Of a stretch of DNA of 9,767 nt, positions 1 to 5,522 are shown one piece after another; position 1 is the stretch's first letter, and each line of letters begins with the position of its first letter. The stretch comes from JALZHR01 sp036389695 (lineage in GTDB: Bacteria; Acidobacteriota; Blastocatellia; Pyrinomonadales; Pyrinomonadaceae). The DNA lies in NCBI GenBank assembly GCA_036389695.1, contig DASVWG010000130.1, positions 1-9,767 on the forward strand, given 5' to 3'. Below the pieces are notes generated by a model. The model was not told the DNA's origin and did not search any database. It saw nothing but the letters and a program-made list of their open reading frames with translations. The position numbers were made by a program, and so were the translations under genes.

Positions 1-75
1 TGGAGCGTGTCTCAAGACTAATTATTGAACACGGGAATTTAATTAACGTTTTGAATCGCTAAAGAACACGCTCCA
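1..75. repeat. 75 bp segment bounded by 10 bp inverted repeats (possible MITE or transposon remnant)
   Basis: TGGAGCGTGT at 1-10 is the exact reverse complement of ACACGCTCCA at 66-75. The 55 bp between them is AT-rich and holds no plausible gene. A second, unpaired GAACACG copy sits at 28-34. Short non-coding DNA closed by inverted repeats is typical of a MITE or a relic insertion-sequence end. However, the left flank is outside the window, so neither a target-site duplication nor the true length of the repeats can be judged. It lies just downstream of coaD, but the 55 nt loop and the lack of a T-run make it a poor intrinsic terminator. Confidence 0.4.
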
Positions 76-102
76 TCACTGTCGCGTTTCTGCCTTTGTC
101 TT

Positions 103-591
103 TCATTTCAATTTTTCTCTCATTTTCTTTTCCACCAATTCCGGCACGAGACCTTCGACGCGACCGCCGAGCACGAAAACCTGTTTCATCAGATTTGACG
201 AAACATAAGAATATTCTTCCGCCGCCATCAGAAAAACCGTCTCGATTTCCGGCTCCAGACGCCGGTTCATCAAAGCCATCCGGAGTTCGTATTCGTAATC
301 GGAAACGGCGCGAATGCCGCGCACAATCGCCGTCGCTTCTTTTCGGCGGGCAAAATCGGCGGTCAAGCCGGAAAAGCTGTCCACAATCAAACAGCAATCG
401 CCGTTTTTGATTTCGGGCAGAATCTGCTCAATCATCCGGCAGCGTTCTTCGACGGAAAACATCGGTTTTTTGTCCGGATTGTTTAAAACGGCGATGACGA
501 TTTCGTCGAAAAGCGGCAGGCTTCGCTTGATAATATCAAGATGCCCGTTGGTCAAAGGGTCGAAAGAGCCCGGGAAAATAGCGCGTCGCAT
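103..591 (-). CDS. coaD: Phosphopantetheine adenylyltransferase (PPAT, CoaD)
   Basis: CoaD transfers AMP from ATP to 4'-phosphopantetheine to give dephospho-CoA, the penultimate step of cytosolic coenzyme A synthesis. The 162-residue product has the usual family length. Near the N-terminus is the nucleotidyltransferase signature PGSFDPLTNGH (residues 7-17, including the TxGH motif). The middle carries RGIRAVSDYEYE and MNRRLEP, and the end has YSYVSSNLMKQ followed by GGRVEGLVPELV, all characteristic of PPAT. I place the start at 591 because MRRAIFPGSFDP is the normal family N-terminus. The frame stays open further upstream only because the heptamer array happens to lack stops there, and it would add a hydrophobic tail of repeat-encoded residues. 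No Shine-Dalgarno sequence is visible before the start. The TPR lipoprotein gene lies 84 bp upstream on the same strand, so co-transcription is possible. Confidence 0.96.
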   Translation of the reverse strand: MRRAIFPGSFDPLTNGHLDIIKRSLPLFDEIVIAVLNNPDKKPMFSVEERCRMIEQILPEIKNGDCCLIVDSFSGLTADFARRKEATAIVRGIRAVSDYEYELRMALMNRRLEPEIETVFLMAAEEYSYVSSNLMKQVFVLGGRVEGLVPELVEKKMREKLK

Positions 592-595
592 AATT

Positions 596-674
596 AGTGA
601 ATAGTAAATAGTAAATAGTAAATAGTAAATGGAAGAAACAAAATCCATTCACGATTTACTATTCACTATTCACG
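596..674. repeat. Inverted heptamer arrays forming a long hairpin between two genes
   Basis: Five head-to-tail heptamers (AGTGAAT, then four AGTAAAT) occupy 596-630. Four heptamers in the opposite orientation (ATTCACG, ATTTACT, ATTCACT, ATTCACG) occupy 647-674. Folding them on each other gives a stem of about 30 bp with few mismatches, a GG/CC clamp at 631-632/645-646 and a 12 nt loop. Most mismatches are A-C on the plus strand, which become G-U wobbles in minus-strand RNA. The fold is therefore better in the transcript of the flanking genes. The array covers most of the gap between the lipoprotein stop (676) and the coaD start (591). Its type recalls the short tandemly repeated heptamers known from cyanobacteria. 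A role in mRNA processing, stability or partial termination is inference. Confidence 0.85.
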
Positions 675-675
675 A

Positions 676-1455
676 CTAGAATTTCGTTTCCAGCAGCTTC
701 TTCGCCTGCCGGACGGCGTCGTTGTATTCGGGCTCGTAATCCGGATTCGGCTTCATTTTCAGCAAAACTTCAATCTGTTTTTTCGCCTCAGCCTCGCGGT
801 CTAAAGCCAGGTAAGCTTCCGCCAGATGCAGATTGGCATACGGGTTCGTTTTATCGACCGCCAAGCCTTTTTCCAGATATTCCAGCGCTTTTTCCGGTTT
901 TCCGCCCGCGAAACCGCCTTTCAGTTCGAGCTGGGCAAGCGCGTCAAAAGCGCTCGCGCCTTCATAGGCTTGGTCAATCTCGATGACTTTCCGCATCTCT
1001 TCGCGGATTTCGCCCATCGCCGTGATGCCTTTCGTAAACGGACTTTTTTCCGCTTCGCCGCCTAAACAAGCGCCGAGCCAGAAATGACCTTCGGGTTTAG
1101 ACGGATTTTGCCGGGCGGCGACGCGCGCGAAATTTATCCCGTCGGCAAAAGCCTTGTCGCTTTCCTTCGCGTCCGCCGAATGCTTGCCGAGAAAATAATT
1201 AGCCTGCGCCAGACGCCAGTTGATTTCGTAATTTTCGAGCTCGCTGCTGCGGGCGCGTTTCAAAACGGCGACGGCTTCGCGCAATTTCGACAAATCTTCG
1301 CGCCGCCGGTAAAGCTCGTCCGCCTGTTTGATTAAATCGGCTGGCGGAACAGCGGTTTCGACGCGCTTTTCCGACTCGGCTTCGCTGTGCGGCGCGCAAG
1401 CCGGCAAAGCCAAAAAAATCAATGTAATAAAAATGTAAAAGAAGTTTCGAAGCAT
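676..1455 (-). CDS. TPR-containing lipoprotein, function unknown
   Basis: The 259-residue product opens with a lipoprotein-type signal: basic R3, a hydrophobic run, then LPAC with Cys20 as the probable lipidated residue (Pro at -2 is unusual). The rest is helical. It contains tetratricopeptide-like stretches: WRLAQANYFLGK, PEGHFWLGACLGG, a segment ending GGKPEKALEYLEKGL, and NPYANLHLAEAYLALDREAEA. The GHFWLGACLGG and GGKPEKALEYLEKGL pattern resembles TatT/RMDN-like TPR proteins, which serve as protein-interaction scaffolds; no enzyme motif is visible. I chose ATG 1455 because it places the signal peptide at the N-terminus. A TTG 21 codons upstream is in frame but adds residues ahead of the signal. 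It is transcribed divergently from the HAD gene and lies upstream of coaD. Membrane anchoring is predicted; the partner is unknown. Confidence 0.85.
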   Translation of the reverse strand: MLRNFFYIFITLIFLALPACAPHSEAESEKRVETAVPPADLIKQADELYRRREDLSKLREAVAVLKRARSSELENYEINWRLAQANYFLGKHSADAKESDKAFADGINFARVAARQNPSKPEGHFWLGACLGGEAEKSPFTKGITAMGEIREEMRKVIEIDQAYEGASAFDALAQLELKGGFAGGKPEKALEYLEKGLAVDKTNPYANLHLAEAYLALDREAEAKKQIEVLLKMKPNPDYEPEYNDAVRQAKKLLETKF

Positions 1456-1557
1456 CGGACAAATTACCAAAAAGCAGTAAAATAAGTTATATTCTAGTAT
1501 TTTGTAAATGAACAGCAATTCATTTTAATTCATAATATAATTTCGCGCGACAGAAAA
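1456..1557. promoter_or_regulatory. Divergent AT-rich promoter region
   Basis: This 102 bp gap separates the minus-strand lipoprotein gene from the plus-strand HAD gene, so both arms should start here. A perfect TATAAT lies at 1536-1541, 16 bp before the plus-strand ATG. I see no convincing -35 box at 16-18 bp from it. A short leader with no Shine-Dalgarno sequence before 1558 follows. For the minus strand, TTTACA (1505-1510) with TATTTT 18 bp away is a weak candidate pair. AATTCAT occurs at 1517-1523 and again at 1527-1533, one helical turn apart, overlapping the expected -35 zone of the plus promoter. This could be an operator but is short enough to arise by chance. Confidence 0.45.
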
Positions 1558-2232
1558 ATGAAAAAAAACGGGCAAGCGGCGGCATTTTACGATTTGGAAG
1601 GAACTCTCGTCAGCACGAATCTGGTGCACACTCTGGCATTCTACGCCCGCCGCCAGCAGGGAATCTGGCAAACCTTCAAAAAAAGCGCCGGAACGCTGGC
1701 GAAGCTGCCGTTTTTCGGCGTCACCGATTTATACTCGCGCAACGTCTTTAACGAAGTATTTTTTCAAAGCTACAAAGGCTTGTCGCAAGACCGCCTGCGC
1801 TATTTTTCCGAAGAACTTTTTGAAGAAGTCTTAAAACCCGCGATTTACGACGGCACGCCCGAGCTGATTGCGCAATCGAAAAAAATCGGACAGCGCCAAA
1901 TCGTCATCACCGGCGCGCTGGATTTTACAATCGAACAATTAATGAATTATCTCGGCATCGACGAATTCAAGGCAAACCGTCTGGAATTCGTCAACGGCTA
2001 CGCGACGGGCAGAGTTTTGCCGCCCGTGATGGCTTCGGCGACGAAAGCGCAATGGATTCGCGAATACGCCGAGAAAAACGACATCAACCTGAGCGAATCT
2101 TTCGCCTATTCCGATTCGATTTCGGATTTGCCGATGCTCTCGATTGTCGGTCATCCGGTCGCCGTCAATCCTGATTTTCGTCTTAAACAGACGGCTTTGC
2201 AGCACGATTGGGCGATTTTGAATTTAAAGTGA
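1558..2232 (+). CDS. HAD superfamily subfamily IB hydrolase (phosphatase-like)
   Basis: The 224-residue protein is a SerB/CicA-like HAD-IB phosphatase by its motifs. Motif I is FYDLEGTLV with nucleophile candidate Asp12. Motif II is ITGA with Thr118, motif III is Lys163 in SATKAQW, and motif IV is AYSDSISDLPML with Asp186 and Asp190 for magnesium. The spacing and the helical cap between motifs I and II fit the subfamily. The odd point is motif I: HAD phosphatases normally read DxD, and here the second acid is Glu14 (D-L-E). Enzymes of this subfamily occur beside or fused to PlsC-type acyltransferases, where they are thought to act on phospholipid intermediates. That suits the acyltransferase domain encoded at the end of this operon, but the substrate is not known. 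The next gene's ribosome-binding GAGG (2231-2234) overlaps this stop codon, so the two are probably translationally coupled. Confidence 0.88.
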   Translation: MKKNGQAAAFYDLEGTLVSTNLVHTLAFYARRQQGIWQTFKKSAGTLAKLPFFGVTDLYSRNVFNEVFFQSYKGLSQDRLRYFSEELFEEVLKPAIYDGTPELIAQSKKIGQRQIVITGALDFTIEQLMNYLGIDEFKANRLEFVNGYATGRVLPPVMASATKAQWIREYAEKNDINLSESFAYSDSISDLPMLSIVGHPVAVNPDFRLKQTALQHDWAILNLK

Positions 2233-2242
2233 GGAAAAATTT

Positions 2243-2725
2243 ATGACCCGGAAATTATTTCTCGTCTCGATTCTGGCGATTGCTTTTTTTTCTTCGAGTT
2301 GTTCGGTTTTATGGGAATTAAGCGTCGAAGCGCAGGCGGAGCAACTGCGCTGGCAATTGAAGAATAAGCAATTCGGGAAACTATACGATGAATCTACGGA
2401 TTTTATTCACCGAAACATAAGCCGCGAAGAATTTATCGAGCGCACGTCGAAGATTGTCGAAGAGATGGAAAGAGTCGATAAAGATATAAACTGGCAGCCG
2501 AATGATAATCTGGGAACGACCTATGCCGTCGAAACCTATACCAAAAACACGTATCTGACTGCATATAAGAAATTAGGAAAAGATAAACAGAAAATACTTA
2601 TCCATATGGGCTGGGAACACGTAGACGGTAAAATGAAGTTATCGCATTTGTCTGCGTTTACCTCTTCCGACGCCGAACGTCCGTTTATTATTATAACCTA
2701 CGGAAAAATCGTTAAATCAAAATAA
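2243..2725 (+). CDS. Small lipoprotein of unknown function
   Basis: I do not recognise the family. The 160-residue product begins with a lipoprotein-like signal: Arg3/Lys4, a hydrophobic core, then FFSSSC with Cys20 as the likely lipidated residue (Ser instead of Leu at -3). The mature part of about 140 residues is mixed helix and strand. It starts with a helical piece (AEQLRWQLKNKQFGKLYDE) and ends with alternating hydrophobic strands (YAVETYTKNTYLTAYKKL, KILIHMGWEHVDGKMKLSHL). This pattern recalls cone-like or NTF2-like small domains, though that is only shape reasoning. The start is well supported by GAGG 8 nt upstream, overlapping the HAD stop. It sits in the same operon, 6 bp before the LarA-like gene, with somewhat more A/T than its left neighbour. 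Confidence 0.8.
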   Translation: MTRKLFLVSILAIAFFSSSCSVLWELSVEAQAEQLRWQLKNKQFGKLYDESTDFIHRNISREEFIERTSKIVEEMERVDKDINWQPNDNLGTTYAVETYTKNTYLTAYKKLGKDKQKILIHMGWEHVDGKMKLSHLSAFTSSDAERPFIIITYGKIVKSK

Positions 2726-2731
2726 ATTAAT

Positions 2732-4333
2732 ATGGCTTTGCAATTACGCAGAAAAACACACGAATCAATCGTCTACATCGACCGCGACAGCGCGCCGCGC
2801 ATTATGCCTTTCGGCGAGGATTTTATTCTCGAAGATATTCCCATCGGCACGCGCGTTATTTATCCGAATCCGCCGATAAAAGGCTTGCCGAACCGCGAGG
2901 CGGCGATTCGCTACGCCGTTAATCACCCGCTCGAAACCGAGCCGCTTTACGCGCAGCTTGAGCCGGGAATGCGCGTCACGATTGCGATGGACGATATTTC
3001 GCTGCCGCTGCCGCCGATGCAGACGCCGGATTTGCGGCAGACGATGCTCGAAGTCGTGCTGGATATGTGCGCGGCAAACGGCGTCGACGACGTTCATCTG
3101 ATAATCGCCAATTCTCTGCACCGCAAAATGACGGCTTGGGAAATGGAGCGAATGGTCGGCAAGCAGATTTTCAACGAATTTTATCCCGACCGCTTTTACA
3201 ATCACGACGCCGAAGACGACGAAAATTTAATTACTTTAGGACACACGCGTCACAACGAGCCTTTGCGCGTTAACCGCCGCGCCGCCGAGAGCGATTTGCT
3301 GATTTACATCAATATCAATCTCGTCCCGATGGACGGCGGTCACAAATCGGTCGCCGTCGGGTTGTGTGATTACGAAAGCTTAAGAGCGCACCACGAGCCG
3401 CAGACGATTATCGACTCGCATTCGTATATGGACCCGCCCGCGTCCGAGCTGAATCACAAGGTCGTGCGGCTCGGAAAACTGGTTGACGAGCATTGCAACG
3501 TCTTTCACATCGAAACGGCTTTAAACAATCGAATGTTTCCCGAAGGCTACGACATTCTGACGCGCAACGAAGACGAATTTTCGTTTATGGACAGGATGAA
3601 ATGGGAAGCGATGAAGCGCACTTTCTCGAAACTTCCGCGCGCCGCGCGTCGAAAAATGCTCCACGCGATTCCGGCGCAATATGAATTAATCGCCTGTTAC
3701 GCGGGCAAAACCGAGCCGGTTCACGAGAAAATTCTCGAAAAAAATTACCAGCAATACGAAATTCCGGTCAAAGGTCAATGCGACATAATGATAACGGGAA
3801 TTCCCGACATTTCGCCGTATAACGTCTATTCGGCGCTGAATCCGCTTCTGGTTCAGGTGATGGCGCTCGGCTACCACTTCAATATGTTTCGCAATAAACC
3901 TCTGCTGAGAAAAGGCGGCGTGATGATTATCACGCACCCGTGTTTCGACGAGTTCGACCATAATTTTCACCCGTCCTACATCGAATTTTTCCATCGCCTT
4001 TTGCCCGAATCGCGCGACGCCTTTTACCTGCGCGAAAAATACGAGCGCGAGTTTGCGACCAATCCGGCATACGTCGAAATGTATCGACGCGGCAACGCCT
4101 ATCACGGCGCGCACCCGTTTTTCATGTGGTACTGGGGCGAAAACGGTCGCCAGCACGTCGGCAAAGTCATCGTCGCCGGCGCGGAAAACGCGCACATTCC
4201 CGGCATTTTAGGCTGGGAACGCGCAGACAATCTGACCGAAGCGGTTTCGATGGCGCGAAACTATATGGGCAGAAACGCCGAGATTACGATGCTGCACCAG
4301 CCAATTATCGGTTTGTGTAACGTGACGGATTAA
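2732..4333 (+). CDS. LarA-like (DUF2088) nickel-pincer-type protein, substrate unknown
   Basis: The 533-residue protein resembles lactate racemase LarA, whose nickel-pincer nucleotide cofactor supports hydride-transfer racemisation or epimerisation of 2-hydroxy acids. Visible matches are the N-terminal IPIGTRVIYPNPP block, then MDDISLPLP (residues 86-93) where LarA has DDxTRP. Next come His130 in NSLHRKMT, the position of a LarA catalytic His, and Lys205 in GGHKSVAVG, matching the cofactor-attaching Lys. His220/His221 in SLRAHHE may be the nickel-ligand His. Differences are the missing Arg of DDxTRP (Leu91), a shortened segment before Lys205 where LarA has its second catalytic His, and about 110 extra residues, many in the middle and C-terminal half (HPCFDEFDH, HPFFMWYWGENGRQH). 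It is cytosolic, with no signal peptide. Cofactor-making larB/C/E genes are not in the window. No clear ribosome-binding site precedes ATG 2732. Family membership is likely; activity on lactate is not. Confidence 0.78.
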   Translation: MALQLRRKTHESIVYIDRDSAPRIMPFGEDFILEDIPIGTRVIYPNPPIKGLPNREAAIRYAVNHPLETEPLYAQLEPGMRVTIAMDDISLPLPPMQTPDLRQTMLEVVLDMCAANGVDDVHLIIANSLHRKMTAWEMERMVGKQIFNEFYPDRFYNHDAEDDENLITLGHTRHNEPLRVNRRAAESDLLIYININLVPMDGGHKSVAVGLCDYESLRAHHEPQTIIDSHSYMDPPASELNHKVVRLGKLVDEHCNVFHIETALNNRMFPEGYDILTRNEDEFSFMDRMKWEAMKRTFSKLPRAARRKMLHAIPAQYELIACYAGKTEPVHEKILEKNYQQYEIPVKGQCDIMITGIPDISPYNVYSALNPLLVQVMALGYHFNMFRNKPLLRKGGVMIITHPCFDEFDHNFHPSYIEFFHRLLPESRDAFYLREKYEREFATNPAYVEMYRRGNAYHGAHPFFMWYWGENGRQHVGKVIVAGAENAHIPGILGWERADNLTEAVSMARNYMGRNAEITMLHQPIIGLCNVTD

Positions 4334-4376
4334 TTGAAATGTGAAACTTTATAAAATTTGATAAAAAAAGGTTCAT

Positions 4377-4382
4377 AAGGAG
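4377..4382 (+). promoter_or_regulatory. Strong Shine-Dalgarno that fixes the start of the membrane protein at 4390
   Basis: AAGGAG ends at 4382. The first in-frame start, GTG 4384, is only 1 nt away and could not use it, while ATG 4390 is at the ideal 7 nt spacing. This is the clearest ribosome-binding site in the window; most neighbouring genes lack one. Confidence 0.8.
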
Positions 4383-4389
4383 CGTGAAT

Positions 4390-5520
4390 ATGCCTAGAAA
4401 ATGGCTAACTTCCAAACGCAGGGGAAAGACGGATGAAAAAATAGTCGTAGATGCAGTTGAATTAAAAACAATCGAAGTCAGGTTGAATAGTGTAAAAGAT
4501 GCAACGCATCGCTCAAGATTTATTTTTTTGATGATGACTGTAGTGTCTTCTTCTATATTACTAGCTCTTTGGAATATTACGTTTTCATGGGCAAAAGATA
4601 GAGCTTTTTCACCACGTGTTTTGGAAAGCAATGTAAATATAAATTTAAATGAAGAAGATAATGAATTTAAAAGGATATTCACAATTCTGAAAGATAATTT
4701 GCGAACGAATAATTTAGTTTCGGAAGAGGAGTTAAATAAATTAGCGGAAAAAGAGATAACAAAAGAAAAAGTTAACGAATACCTTAAAAATGAAAAGATT
4801 AGGGTTATATCCAATCAGGAACAAGCTATTAGTGAGTGGATAAAAAATAGAACAGTTTCTATCGGGCTATTAGGAATTAGAATTGACGCTACGGATTTTG
4901 GCGTAGTCGGGAGTTTTAGTTTAACTATTATTACGGTGTGGTTTTTCTTTAGTATTAGAAGAGAAAATAGAGCTATTGTTACCTTGCTCAGAGATGTTCA
5001 CGAGGACTGGAAAAAAGACGAGCTGAATCTGGGTGTTTGTAAAATGGTTTATTACGGTATAGTAAATAACCTTGTTTTTATTGATTTAAGAGGCGGAGAT
5101 AGTCCCATCGGCGGACTTCAGAAGCCTGAAACCTTATTGGACTCCGACAATAATCAAATTACTAGCTCTACTCAATTAGTTGACACGGAAGAGAAGGAAA
5201 AAGCACCGCCAGCTTCTTTTGCCAGAAGAATTATAAAAATCATTGTTTTTCTTCCTCCCGTAACAATTTTACTAGTCATAGCGACTGATATTGCTTCTCT
5301 TTTTATGGTTTCGCCTTATAGAGATTTACATTTGCCATTATGGAAAATAGTAAAAGGACACGAAATGTGGATTTGGATTATTGCAAAAATTATATTTTTC
5401 GATGGAATCGCTTTTTTAGCTTTTTTATACACACGAAAGCTTTGTATTCGTTGTCGAGAGTTTTCAGCCAAAACTAGAGAAACAATTATTGACTTCAGAA
5501 AATCCACTAAAGTTGAATAG
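4390..5520 (+). CDS. Four-helix membrane protein of unknown function, AT-rich
   Basis: I do not recognise the family. The 376-residue product has four predicted membrane segments at about residues 44-64, 171-189, 281-306 and 327-347. Between the first two lies a charged, helical loop of about 105 residues, rich in Glu, Asn and Lys. Between the second and third lies a soluble stretch of about 90 residues starting RRENRAIVTLLRDVHEDW. By positive-inside reasoning both termini and the 190-280 stretch are cytoplasmic and the 65-170 loop is outside. The C-terminal tail has a CxxC (Cys352, Cys355). Base use is unlike all neighbours: A/T-ending codons, AGA arginines and TTA leucines dominate. The gene therefore looks acquired or inserted. 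It ends 2 bp before the giant reductase/ligase gene, which must be read through or coupled to it. The start is set by AAGGAG at 4377-4382. Confidence 0.85.
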   Translation: MPRKWLTSKRRGKTDEKIVVDAVELKTIEVRLNSVKDATHRSRFIFLMMTVVSSSILLALWNITFSWAKDRAFSPRVLESNVNINLNEEDNEFKRIFTILKDNLRTNNLVSEEELNKLAEKEITKEKVNEYLKNEKIRVISNQEQAISEWIKNRTVSIGLLGIRIDATDFGVVGSFSLTIITVWFFFSIRRENRAIVTLLRDVHEDWKKDELNLGVCKMVYYGIVNNLVFIDLRGGDSPIGGLQKPETLLDSDNNQITSSTQLVDTEEKEKAPPASFARRIIKIIVFLPPVTILLVIATDIASLFMVSPYRDLHLPLWKIVKGHEMWIWIIAKIIFFDGIAFLAFLYTRKLCIRCREFSAKTRETIIDFRKSTKVE

Positions 5521-5522
5521 TA

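Noticed and set aside
592..648. 19-residue N-terminal extension of CoaD
   Set aside because: It is encoded by the heptamer array (YYLLFTIYYS-type residues), whereas the family N-terminus begins at MRRAIFPGSF.
596..674. CRISPR-like array
   Set aside because: Repeat units are 7 bp without spacers and occur in two opposite orientations; no cas genes are nearby.
2732..4333. Naming the DUF2088 protein lactate racemase (larA)
   Set aside because: The active-site motif differs, the protein is much longer, and the lipid-gene context does not fit lactate metabolism.
4334..4376. Separate promoter for the membrane gene (TTGAAA at 4334-4339)
   Set aside because: The stretch is AT-rich and no -10 box lies at 16-18 bp; too weak to annotate.
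4305..4814. 169-codon minus-strand frame with hydrophobic translation opposite the AT-rich membrane gene
   Set aside because: The plus-strand gene has the AAGGAG start signal and sensible membrane topology; the antisense frame overlaps the LarA-like gene end and lacks a start signal.
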